Positions 11,053 through 23,000 of a DNA stretch of 64,000 nt are shown piece after piece (the stretch's first letter is position 1; every line of letters begins with the position of its first letter). Both the position numbers and the translations under genes were made by a program. This stretch comes from Blepharisma stoltei (lineage: Eukaryota > Ciliophora > Heterotrichea > Heterotrichida > Blepharismidae). Below the pieces are notes generated by a model. The model was not told where the DNA came from. It was given only the letters and a program-made list of their open reading frames with translations, and searched no databases. The stretch is taken from positions 496,001-560,000 of the forward strand of contig CAJZBQ010000025.1 in NCBI GenBank assembly GCA_914767885.1. Direction: 5' to 3'.

Positions 11053-14000
11053 TTATTTAAAATTAATAAAATATGATTTAACATTTCTTTTGATAGCATC
11101 AATTTCGATTTCTTTGTTGAACGTAAAATTAAACATTCCAGGCTTATATTTTTCGATAATATTTTTGGTAACTTCACTTACGTTGATAGATCCACCAACT
11201 CCATGGCTCTCCATCTTATTTGCAACTGAAACATCGTCTCCATAAATATCGTACCTCACTATATTTGTCCCAGCGATTCCGCCAATTATTTTTCCTGTGT
11301 GGATTCCTATTCTCATGCTGAGATTTAAAAAGAGTTCTTCATTAACGACTCCAATGATTTCCTGTAGAGAGTACGCAAAATTTACTATATTTAAGCATTC
11401 GTTCGCTGGGTCTCTGTTATCATTTCCCATAAGTCCAATTGCTACGTAGCAGTCTCCAATTGTATGGACTTTATAGACGTTATTTTCAACACATTTTTTA
11501 TCAAATCTTGTGTAAAGTTCTGAAAGCATCCCCACAACTTCAGAAGCATTGTGGTCTGAAGACCAAGCAGTAAACCCTACAATATCAGCATATAGAATCG
11601 TGACCTCAGTAAATGTATCTGTGTTAGCGACTTCTTCTTTCAAATTGTGATACACATGAGGCGGCATCATTTGCGTTAGCAAGTCTTCTGTCTTCTTCAG
11701 CTCCGAACTTGCATACTCTTCTAGCGCATAAAATACTCTCAAGTCCTTTTCTCTTAGATAAGTTGTGGATATCACAATAACCACAAAAAACACAGAAAAT
11801 AAAATGTGATGTCTTAAGTAGTTTATATCAATAATGACTAATGAGATAACGTAGAATATTGAAATGCAGATTGAGAAGAGAAAAGTGTTCTTGAAAAAGG
11901 TGAAGGAGCACTGGCTTGAAACCAAAATCATAAAAAGGATGTATGTCTCGTTTATAATTTCTAAGTTAGGATTGTTCAGGACAAGATTGGTGATTATGCT
12001 GTAGGAGATAGACAAAAGGTAACAGACTTCTAGACATCAAGCAAATAGCTTGTTGCGGTAATTTATTTTTAAAAACACCAGCAGTATCCCATAAGCAAAA
12101 GCCTCACTCCCCCCCTCCGTGAGTGAAAAAAAAATTTTGTTCACTCACGGAGGGGGGTTAATTTTTTTTTTTTAAAAAATTTATATATAAATTTTATAAA
12201 AAATATTTTTTTTCGAAATTTAAAAAAATCTAATTCGCAAAAATTGGAAAGCAAATATTAATTTAATTTATAAAATTTATGTTTTAAAAAGCAATTCGTT
12301 CAAAATTAAACAGAATTAGCTCTAGATTTCATTATACTAATTATCATTTATATATCAAAATTTTTTTCCATAAAAATTTTTTGTATTAAAAAATTTTTGT
12401 TCACTCACGGAGGGTGGGTTTTTGGGCAAAAAATAGCGATTTTTCTAATGGTTTTGCTCACTCACGGAGGGGGGGGAGTCAGCAATATAAAAGAAAAAAT
12501 CAAGGAAGGCCTTAAAGCTTTCATCTCCAAACCACATTGTGTGAATCGCTTGAATCCCAGCCATAGATAAATTGCACAGAACAAAGCAAAGCAGCCCATA
12601 AAACAAAATCGATTTATTGCTTTCAAGCATCTGCATCCTTATTTCTTTTTCCTTCTCATCTTCATAAAATATTGAAGTAAAGATTTTTATAGGCTCAAAC
12701 ACTTTGGCTTCAGTTTTGCCAAAAAGGTCTGTCGCATCCATAACTTCCATCAGCTCAGGCGCAACTGTAGATGTCTTTTTAGCGCTCAGCGGGGTAAAAG
12801 ATTTAAAATCGCTGGAGCTTCTTTTAACATTATAAGGATTTTGGAAGCCACTACTTACTTTCTTTATTGGGCTTGTAAACATATTTTTTGTGGTGCTTCT
12901 TGCTTTGCAGCGCAGTATTTCTCCAGGTTTCACATAGTAAGTTTTCATTTCACCTTTTCCTTTGACGTCGATGGTTTGTTTTGTGAAATGAAGGCCATCT
13001 CTTTCTTCCAGATGATGATAAGTAGACTTCGAAATTTGGACACGGTCAGGATCTATTATGGTTGAGGCCATTCTGCTGGCTGTGTTTACTGTATCGCCTA
13101 CAAGGGAAAACTGGGGCTTATGAAAACCTACAACTCCAGCCACAACTGGCCCTGTATGTATTCCAACCCTGACCTGTAGCTGCTTTTCTTTCCTCAACCT
13201 TACTTTCTTAGCAGCGCTAATGAGTCCAAGCCCCATTTCTATTGCTCGTCTTGTATGAGAAACCTCTCTGAACACTTGAGAAATTTCAGCATCGCTGTCA
13301 TTCAGCCCTCCACAAGCCATATAAACTTTCCCTACAGTTTCAATTTTTGTCATCCCAGTAGACTCACACACCGTATCAAATTTTTTAAAAATATCGTCAA
13401 TAAAATATGATAATTCTGTATGTGGGTAATCAGAAACTATTCGTTCAAAGTCACAAATTTCACAAAACAGGACAGTCACAACTCCTTGGTCTTCTGCGAT
13501 ATACCTGCAGCCATCTTTGACTCTTTTTCTTACAAAAGATGGCAGAACAACATTGAGAACTTGCATGGATTTTTCCACTTCAATTTCGACCCTTTTTAAT
13601 AGGATATAACGCTTTCTATTTCATTTTTCAATTACGTAGCCAATAAGAGATGCTATAACGATAAGTGAAGCATAGAGAATAAAGAATTCTAAGCTAGCCA
13701 CTACAGCATCAGAAAAATCCAATTCATAGAAAAAGTCATAGGTGACTATTGTTGTTGTGATTATTGAGCAAAGGATTGTTGCTGATAACATTTCGATTCA
13801 CAGAAGGCTGGTTCCTATTAAGAAGAGCGGAGGCCAATTTGTATAAATTATTGGGTCAAAAGTCGCATAAACTAGTTTTGCAATAATTACGATCACAGTG
13901 TTGAATAGCCTGGTGAAAAATATCAGTGTCTCCAAATGCTGTTGGAAATATTTGGTAAAAATGGTGATTATCAAAATACTGTAAACAGAGACAATGCTTA

Positions 14001-17000
14001 TCATAAATGGAAAATACTCATCAGGGTTTGATACAGTGAAGTATGAATCAACAAAAAAATCAATGAACAGCAAGTATAATGAAAGCATGAGAAGTCTATA
14101 TGACTTCATATTGCTGGCTTTGATTTCTTCCATATATTGAGCCTCTCTACTTTTAGATGTAAATTTCAAGGTCAGTGCATTGATATCGAAACTTGTTTGG
14201 CTTTCCTTAAAGTTTTTAGTCTTTTTATAAATAGCCTGCAAGTTGTTCTGGAAAGCCTCAATTTTTGATTTGACTCTAACAATAAGCTTGCTCTTAGTCA
14301 TGTTAGCAAAATCAGCTAAGCTTGGGATGAACAGTGAAGTTCAAGACTTGATTCCATATGAAATCATCACAACAGCTAGCTGCCCCATAATAACGAACAA
14401 AATAAGCAAAAATGACTCATTGAACTCTTCCATATTCCCATACATTTCCTCCATAAAGATTGAAGCTATATTGATAAAAGCTGCTAGCAATATAATTGCT
14501 ATAAAATGAGAAATAATAGTCCACAAATTGAAGGAAGCACTTTCTATGAAAATAATTACTGCAGCTGTTGAAGTCATCGCTATATAGATTGCCCATTCCA
14601 GAGTTGAAAGGTTCAAGGTAGATCCGTTATCATTAATAATTTCAAAACAATAAATTGCAAAAAAAATCACAAATGAATGAACGAGTGCAAGTGCAAGAAT
14701 TGAAATAAACTGAGACGTAGAAAGTAGTGTATTATGTAAAAGAGTGCTATATACTTGAGGATATAATGATATCTGCTCTCTATTTAAGTCTTTATCCCAC
14801 ATCCCAACTGCCAATGCTGGGATCAGCGTAAAGACAAACAGATAGCAGGCAATTAAATATTCCCCAAAAAGCTGGTAGGAATAGGAATGGCCTGTAGTGG
14901 TATATCAAAACATTATTCACCCAAGTAAGAAGTTAGCAAAAAATATCATAAGGACCATTTTCGATGCACGGATATAGAACCAGTGACCATGGCACAGCAA
15001 TAGTTCTTTCAAAAGCGAGAATTTTGCTATAGATATATGCCCAGAATAGGCTGTCCTTGTTCCAGTAATTCCAACCCCTACATGAGCCTTTTGAATCATT
15101 CCTACATCGCACTGACTATCTCCAATCGCTAAAAAAATTGGGTTATAAGAAAAATTGTGTCTCAAAAATTTTGCGATCTTGGTTTTATCTCTGGGGAGAA
15201 ATGAATGAAAGCAAACACTTTGAGCCGCGCAGAGCAAGACTGCGAAATATTTTCTGTTCTCTTCTGAACAAAGCCCAAACTCTAAGCCACTTCTATCTAC
15301 AGATAGGGTGAAGCCTGTGATATCATAGATCGGCAGGCTAAAAATAGGAGTTTCCAAGTTTTCAGGGGCAATTTGAGCAACAATTGGTATTCTGTGTTTT
15401 CTTTCGCTTGGAAGAACTGTCAGTTGGGTTGAATGTGTGCTGTGTTTTGAATCCATTTTATCGTTGGACATACTTGCAAAGCTGTCGTCAGGTGAAATCT
15501 GGCAGTGGTCTGTCTTATAATTGTTCTCTTCAACGTGGACTTGAGCCGTCAGAAAGTTCTTTCTGATTTGACTAATCATCCCCAGCTTACAGTCTAATTC
15601 TGAAGAGAAATCTGACAACCTCTCCACTCTTAAATCAGGGTCAAAAATTCTAGAAGCAACGCCTGCACATAATGAATTATCTTCACTGTCTCCGCTTACC
15701 ATCCAGAACTTTATCCCAGCATTTTTAAGGGCTCATACTGTTTCTTTTGTATCCTCTAGGACTTTATCCTCAAGGCCTAAAATTCCTAAAAAATTGAGCC
15801 CACTTTCAAGCTTAAAAAATATGTCTTCTATCTTTCCATCGCTATTCACAGGCGAAATTTTAGCAATATTATATTCATATACAAAATCTTCGAGCTCTGA
15901 CTCATTTAAAATGCGATATCCTAAAAATACAGTTTTTTTCCCAGACAGCTGAGTCTCGTATCCATTTAACTCTATATAGTGCCTGAACTTCTTAGAGACG
16001 TTAAAAGATCTCAGCATTTCTGCTTTGGTTCCTTTGACGTATAAGATTATTTCACCTTTGAAGTTATCTTTTACGATTATTCTGGATTTTTGTATGTTTT
16101 CAGAGTAGCCTTTTAATGTAAGTATATCTAGGATGATTTCTTGATTAAAAAGGGTCAAAGTCGCTTTTTCTTTGGTCGCTGTGACAACATCTAGGCCAAG
16201 ACTGCTGCTCGTGTCAACCATGGCTTTGTCCTCCATCGATCAGGTGTTGCAGCACATTTGTCCAGTTGTTCACGACTGATGGCACACGCCCATGCACATC
16301 ACGAAATAATAAGCAAGTGGATAATCAGTTTTATATGACATAAGCTCTCTTCTAAGATCAAAAAAACTTTTACAATCATAATCAATGAACATTTCTCTCT
16401 CCGTCTCTGCATTATTATGAGGGGATGCTTCAGTCTCATACATTGGCCTGTCTCTAAGATAAGTTTCGCCATCCATAATACAAATAGGTAGCTCGACTTC
16501 ATTAGATGTCAAAGTTCCAGTTTTATCTGTAAGAATATACTCGACTTGGCCTAGCTCTTCACTCACTTTTAAAGAGTTGAACTTTACCCCTGGGATTTTT
16601 TTTGCTACGCCATGGGTAAAATAAAGCTGGATAAACTTTATAGATATAAGTAAAGATGGAGGAGTTAGCCTTCGGAATAAAAAAATTGTGCTTATAACTA
16701 AGCTTCAAGTGTTGTCTCCAAATTTTAAGCCATACACAAAAATATTGAGTATCACTGAAACTACTATCATGATTGATGCAAGAATCGCGACAATAATAAC
16801 CATTTTGTTTAATTTTTTTTCTAAAAGGGACAGATGGGCATATCTTCGCTTGAATTTCTTTATTTCTCTGTGTGTGTAAACAACTACTCCGATAACTCAT
16901 TCAATTTCCAGTATTTTGGAGCCACTTTTAATATAATTCATTTCGCTTACCCCTGCTTTAAATTGGAAATAATATATGCTAAAATTTAAAGGGGGATTCA

Positions 17001-18969
17001 TTATTTTTTAATAAAATTTTATATTAAATTTTTCTTTAAAAAAATATTTTTAAAATTAAACAAATATAAGTTAACAATTAGTTAAAAAATTAATCGATAC
17101 ATTGTGAAAGATGTTTGATTCTGCTTAAAAACCAATTTTATAAGAATTAGTATTTTCACCTTTAAAACTTCACAATTTAAAAAATTTTTTTTTCCAATTT
17201 AAAGGAAGTTAAAGTGTCGAAAAATGGAATTTTTACGTATATTTTGTTCCAATTTAAAGTGGGGAGAGTTAACGAAGTAGGTTTTGGACCAGTCCTCAAT
17301 CTAATAGAACCCCAAAACTTAAAGCTTGGACTCTCTGGAACCTTAATCACAACATTAAGTTTATTTAATTCACTCACAATTTCGCACAAATCAAGGGACT
17401 TCAGTATTATTTTTGTTTCCCTTGCAGGTTTTTTTGGATCATATTGGACTTCTCCTATTATATCTGTAACATCTACATAGAACTTGGTCTTATTTTCCCA
17501 AGTACAAATAACTATCATATCTGCAGGTGCTTTTTGGTCCTTATGAAGAACTATAACATCACCTACACAGATGTTTTTATTTTTCTTACCTTCTTTTGCC
17601 TATAAAAGCCGTTATCGTTATAAAGACTTATTGAGGGGGCTCATCTAATTTTTGATGACAATATCTATTCGTAACGCTCCCTTCGCCTGCTCGCCAGTTC
17701 GTACATGAGCTGTCAAAGGTTGCTCCTCCCGGACGAGGGCATGCATTCGCATCCAGATAATGGAGTGAGTCGCGTCGCCGTGCCGCACGTCAACAGGATT
17801 GTCCGCCATTAAAATTCAAAAAGCTTTGAATTTTCTGGTCGACCCTTATCATGATGGAAATCCGTAGCCCAGTGCGTAACTATCGGTTTCACGCTAGGGA
17901 ATAGTTCCGATTTGGTCAGACAAATGCTATTGACTTTGTTGGGAAACCCCTTTCCAACTTCCGAACCCATCTCCACTTAGGCAAAAACTTGGTATTGGAG
18001 TAAAGCTTGTGGTCAGCCAGCCACCACTATTATGGCTGATAGCTTGGCTCGAATGGTATTTTTTTAAGCAGCATCCAGGCTCGGGCTGGGTGCTTAGACT
18101 GCTTCGTGTCCTGTCTCACATCTTGTAGGAGGTTGAGTTTTTTCCTCTGGGATAAACAAGGTAGAAAGGGAAGAAAGGCTAGACAAGACTCAAAGGCTAA
18201 AGTCTCTCCTGTCAAAAAGGATCCCGTGAAAGGGGCGATCTGGCCTGAGCAAAGCAAGGTTGGGTAAGCTGATTGCTTGGTTGGAAATAAGTTCGCAAGA
18301 CTAGACCATGGAGTGAAATGCATCTGCCGAGAAACCGGGGGTTTCGGCGCTGGCTTAAGTTGACCTTGAAGCGCATGATGCTCAGAAGTGGGACTACAAA
18401 TACTAGCTTAAATCTATTCTAATCTAATTAAAATAGGATAAATGCTAATCAGCAAATTTCTTATTAATTCCATTTAGATATATTTAATTTTAAATAGCTT
18501 GAATCTTTTAAAAATAATTTTTAAAATTAAATTAGATTTGCCATTCTGTTTTATAATCAATAAAATAATTACTAGGGAAATTAATAATTTCGCCATCATT
18601 TGTCAAAACTTTGAATTCTCGGTTATTTATTTCATTATCAAACTTATGCCTTCGCAAGTCATGAAATCCGTCTGAACTGATTCTTATTAGAAGAATTATG
18701 CAAAAAGGAAACACATCTGTAAATGATTTCTCAATAGAGCTTGAATAGGTCAAATCTAGGATCAGAATAAGCAAAAACCAAGAGTACCAGAGCTGGTGAA
18801 ATTGCTCAAAAACATTTTTAGGGATAAAATTTCAAAAATTATAACGGGCTGTGGTTATTTCGTTATTTCGAGATCAATGCTTTGAGAAATTGCTGTTCAG
18901 CAGGTGGATTGTTCTGACGTCTTTCGGCTTGTCTTTTGGGTTAATATTTAAGTTGTGGAGGTTGTGCAT
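11053..18969 (-). CDS. P4-ATPase-like/guanylyl cyclase fusion, paralogue B
   Basis: Same architecture and predicted role as A. The ATG at 18969 opens MHNLHNLNINPKD, aligning with the A and C starts. Approximate segments: 18969-18591, 17594-17269, 16946-12479, 12103-11053, with in-frame TGA (Trp) at several sites. DKTGT is present, but the hinge reads GDSQCD rather than GDGxND and the actuator motif is IGEV. The first cyclase domain has FCEI, KIETVGK and NTASR; the second has YADI and IGD, as in A. Three interruptions: a composite insertion near 17.6-18.6 kb whose exact joint I could not fix, a 322-bp family 3 IES and a 375-bp family 1 IES. The frame is checked across the last two. It lies between A and C on the same strand, so a tandem duplicate. 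Confidence 0.88.
12104..12478. mobile_element. Family 1 IES (375 bp, TCA direct repeat) in cyclase B
   Basis: TCA at 12104-12106 and 12479-12481. The ends are TCACTCCCCCCCTCCGTGAG and GGAGGGGGGGGAGTCA. The left end forms a hairpin with a second inverted copy of the CCTCCGTGAGTGA word; the right end carries two tandem copies near 12401 and 12459. Removal joins DFFFYIAE to AFAYGILLVFLKINY in frame. The repeat is TCA, not TAA, so only T and A are fixed. Confidence 0.93.
16947..17268. mobile_element. Family 3 IES (322 bp, TTA direct repeat) in cyclase B
   Basis: TTA at 16947-16949 and 17269-17271. The left end TTACCCCTGCTTTAAATTGG is followed by an inverted copy (AAATTTAAAGGGGG); the right end has two tandem AATTTAAAG words and finishes GGGGAGAGTTA. 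Removal joins GPKPTS to LSEMNYIKSG, as in paralogues A and C. Confidence 0.92.
17595..18590. mobile_element. Composite insertion (about 1 kb) in cyclase B
   Basis: Comparison with A and C shows that coding stops after NREFKVLTNDGE and resumes at KKNKNICVGD. Between them is a GC-richer block (about 17635-18420) followed by an AT-rich block (18421-18590). Only a weak flanking repeat is visible (TTTTGCC against TTTCGCC), so the boundaries carry an uncertainty of about 15 bp. The GC-richer part shares the words AATTCAAAAAG and GAATTTTCTGG with the insertions at 19.4 and 41.1 kb. The small ORF at 18030-18323 inside it has no gene-like features. Confidence 0.7.
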
Positions 18970-19093
18970 ATTTTATTTAATAGATAGATATGCATTTGAA
19001 GTAATTGGAATTTTGTTTACTTATAAAGAGTATAGCTCAAGAATCTAGCCAGGTTAAACTAAACAGAAGCCAGATTTTTGAAGGTTTATCTAT

Positions 19094-19345
19094 TTACTCC
19101 CCTGCAGCAAGCTTGCTCATAATTTTTTTTGATAAGTTTTATAATAATTTATTTTAAAATTTTAAAGGAGAATGTGGTTCAATTCGTACAATTTAGTCTT
19201 AGAATGCAATCTTTTTAAAATTCTATAAAGAATGTCATTATAATAATTATTACTTATATATTAAAATAAAAAATTTGTTAACAAATCTTTTGTTTTTTTG
19301 CCCAAAAAAGGGATTTTTCAATGGTTTTGCTCACTCACGGATGGG
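19094..19345. mobile_element. Class 1 IES (252 bp, TTA direct repeat), intergenic
   Basis: TTA at 19094-19096 and 19346-19348. The left end reads TTACTCCCCTGCAGCAAGC; the right end carries GCTCACTCACGGATGGGTTA with the family linker AAAAAAGGGATTTTTCAATG just inside. It is not in coding sequence, so excision cannot be verified by frame. Confidence 0.7.
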
Positions 19346-19429
19346 TTAGTAATATTATAAAAAGTTTTGTAGAGGTATATCAGAATAATATAAGAACGTT
19401 TTAAATCTTAACCTTAATTAACTTTAATC

Positions 19430-19943
19430 GTTATGTAAGGTTGGGTTTTCCCTTCTATCGAAGCTGACCACCTGACGAAGCAGTTCACTCAGTTTTGTCA
19501 CTCCATTAGTCTTCTCAAGTCGCTAGCATGGTGCATCTCCTTGAATCTCTACACACTCAGACTTGTCTACAGTATGAATTCAAAAAGAATTTTCTGGCCT
19601 ACTTTCAGCTCGATGTGAAATACGTAGTCTGGGGTGGACGCCCAGAATAGCGCTGGCATATGCCAGATGGGTCTAATAGCGCTATCTACCACATTCCGAG
19701 ATATTGCTTGGGCTTACCCTTTTCTATTTTCATATCTCACTGTCCCAAGAGGCAAAAAGATACCTTGAAATCGGACTTGGCCTAAGTGCCGCTACTCACC
19801 TAGTATTGCTGTTTAATTCTGAGATAGAAAAACCTATTCGATGATTAAATGCGTGCTTGAGGCTAACTAGCAAGTAAGCCAGCTCCAGGCCGAGACTCCA
19901 TATTTAATTATCAAGAGCATTTTTCTCAAATTAACTTTTAATC
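19430..19943. mobile_element. Class 2 (SINE-like) insertion, intergenic
   Basis: Flanked by AATTAACTTTAATC (19416-19429) and AATTAACTTTTAATC (19929-19943), a 14-15 bp direct repeat with one indel. The interior is GC-richer, has no terminal inverted repeat and shares the word AAAAAGAATTTTCTGGCC with the element at 41.1 kb (AAAAAGAATTATCTGGCC). Confidence 0.72.
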
Positions 19944-20086
19944 TCAAAAAATAGTTTCCGTTTTTACTGAACATCATAAGTCTTAAAACAGAGTAAAAGT
20001 TTTAAATTATTTTTAAAGGCTTTCTTATAAGTTACTTAGCAAGGTAGGCGACTGATTCAGATTATGATAATTTTTGAATGACAAAA

Positions 20087-23000
20087 TTATTCATAATTTG
20101 AAATTATTAGAAAAGTTTTAATGGACCTTCCTATTGTGTCGATTTCAAGCTCTTTGTGTAGTTCAAAATTGAACATTCCTGGCCTATAGCTTTCAATCAG
20201 ATTCTTTGTGACTTCGCTGACGTTGATAGATCCAGGGACTCCGCTGCTTTCCATTTTATTTGCAACAAGCACATCATCCCCATAAATATCATACCTAACT
20301 ATATTAGTTCCGACAATCCCTCCTATGATTTTTCCAGTATGCACTCCAATCCTCATTGAAAGTGTCAATGCTAGCTCGTCATTTACATCATCTATAATTG
20401 CATTCAGAGACTGTGCAAAATTTATCACATTCAGGCACTCTTTTGCAGGGTCTCTGCTTTCGTTTCCCACAAATCCAATAGCGACATAGCAATCTCCAAT
20501 TGTATGAACTTTATAGACGTTATTTTCCACACATTTTTTGTCAAATCTTGTATAGACTTCAGAAAGCATGCCAATAACTTCGCTAGCATTATGGTCTGAT
20601 GACCATGCAGTAAAGCCAGCAATATCTGCATACAAAATGGTGACATCTGTAATAGTGTCTGTGTTGGCTACTTCTTCTTTTAAATTGCGATACACATGGG
20701 GCGGCATCATTTGCGTAAGCAAATTTTCTGTTTTTTTGAGCTCTTTGTTGGCGTATTGCTCTAAAGCGAAAGAAATCCGCAAGTCGTCTTCTCTGTGGTA
20801 TGATGTAATTAAGGAAACAGCGATAAAAAATACTGTGAACTCAATATGATAGCGGAGGTAATTTCAATCAATTACAATTAAGGAAATAATATGAAGGAGA
20901 GACACCAATATGGATCCAAGAAAAGTATTCTTGAAAAAACTGCATGAGCATTGGTTTAATGCTAAGATCATAAAAAGTGCGTATGATTCTACAACAATTT
21001 CTTCATAAATATCTTTAGCTTCAATGTTGAGCAAGACAATCCAAATGATTGCAGCTAAATAAAAAAACTGTAAAATCCACCCAAATCAGTACTTTTTGAA
21101 ATTGTTTTTCAGAAACACTAAAAGTCCACCAAAAATCAAGGATTGGATTGCATAAAAGATTGTATAAAGGTAAAAATTATCTTCATCTGGCTCTAATGCT
21201 GCATACAAACAGCTGAATACCATTAGCAATAAGTTGCAAATTGTAATAATTAGGATCCCCGCAAAATAAATTGGGTAGCTGCTTTCTGTCATTTGTATCC
21301 TTAACGCTTTTTCTTTTTCATTTTCAAAGAATCTTCAGGAAACCAGCTTGACAGGCTCTATAATGTTGGACTCTTTTCGTTCGAAAAGCATGTTGGGATC
21401 TTCCAATTCGAGCTCTGAAAACACAATTGACTGTCTTCTCATCGTTGAAGACCGAACATGTGGCGGCTCAGTGTTTCTTTTGGGAGAATGGTTTTCAGTT
21501 GTTCCTAAATGGGTTGGCATTGAAGCAAAGTGGTAAGGAGGGTGGTGGCCTGAACGTGTTTCTTGAAATCCGACTTTGACATAATGAGTTTTCATGTATC
21601 CTTTGCCTTTGACTTGAATTGTTTGGGTTCTGAATGATAAACCAGTTTTATCACTGAGATTCTGGTAAGTCTCATCAGAGATTTGAATTGTATCGGGCAC
21701 AATAATAGTTGAAGCCATTCGGCTTGCTGTGTTTACAGTATCCCCTACAAGAGAAAACTGAGGCTTATGAAATCCTACGACCCCAGCTACAACTGACCCT
21801 GTATGAATTCCAATTTTTACTTGCAAAGCTTTCCCTTTCCTAAGTCTTATCTTTTTTGCAGCACTTATAATTCCTAAGCCCATTTCCACAGCTCTCCTTG
21901 AGTGAGAAACAGCTCTCATAGACGCAGACAGCTCCTGCTCACTATCATTCAGCCCTGCGCAAGCCATATACACTTTTCCTACAGTTTCAATTTTAGTGAC
22001 TCCAGTTGACTCACATACTGCATCGAATTTTTTGTAAATATCATCAATAAAATACGATATTTCTGTATTAGGATAAGCTGAAATTATTTCTTCGAAATCA
22101 CAAACTTCACAAAAAATGACAGTCACCATTCCTTGGTCTTCTGCTATATACCTGCATCCATCTTTGACTCTTTTCCTTACAAAGGCAGGTAAGACAACAT
22201 TGAGGACGTGCTGAGATTTTTCGACTTCAATTTCTACTTTCTTCATGAGCATGTACCTTTTTCTATTCGATTTTTCTGAATAATACGCTACAAAAGATGA
22301 AAAAAGAGAAATCGATATGAATAGAACTGAAAATTGCAGAGAAAGGATTAAGGCTTTTGAGCTTGGCACGTTTTGAAATATATAATAGATTTCGATGGCT
22401 ATCATTACAGGTGCGCCAGCTGCAGAAATGATAACCATTTCAATTCAAAAAATACTTGTGCCAATTACAAACAGCGGAGGTCAGCTTAAAAAGACAATAA
22501 AGTCAGTTGTATTGTAAAGAAATGTACAGAGGATTAATATAACTACACAAAAGCCGCGTGTTGAAATTATTACAGCTTTCTGGCTCGTCTGGAAATACCT
22601 TGAAAAAATGATGCATATTATGGCTGCGAAAATTAAGATATTTATAATCATAAAATAAAGGTAGTTGCGTTTATTGCTGACGTCGAAATACAATTCTATT
22701 AAATAGTTGATGAGTAAAATGTCAAGCATAAAGACTAGAAGCTTATATATTTTTGTACGGTTTCCTTTATTATCGTCAAGATATTGCACTTCTCTCATTT
22801 CTGATATAAATTTCATTGTGATTTTATTGAGATCAAATGTATCATTGAGCTGATTCGTATTTTTCGTTTTCTTATAAATAGCTTCCAAGTTTTGCTGAAA
22901 AATTTCAAATTTTGATTTAATTTTGACTGATAAATCAAAATTTTTCATTGCCTTAACGAAATCAACCAAAGTGGGCTGAAATAATCCGACACCAATTTTC

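Larger units (their letters stand above)
18970..20086. other. Intergenic between cyclases B and C, filled by two insertions
   Basis: No gene is supported. The space holds an AT-rich class 1 IES at 19094-19345 and a GC-richer class 2 insertion at 19430-19943. Without them about 350 bp of ordinary AT-rich spacer would separate the C stop from the B start. Confidence 0.7.

Noticed and set aside
18030-18323. 97-codon minus-strand ORF
   Set aside because: Lies in the GC-richer insertion within cyclase B; no domain, and stops are rarer there because of base composition.
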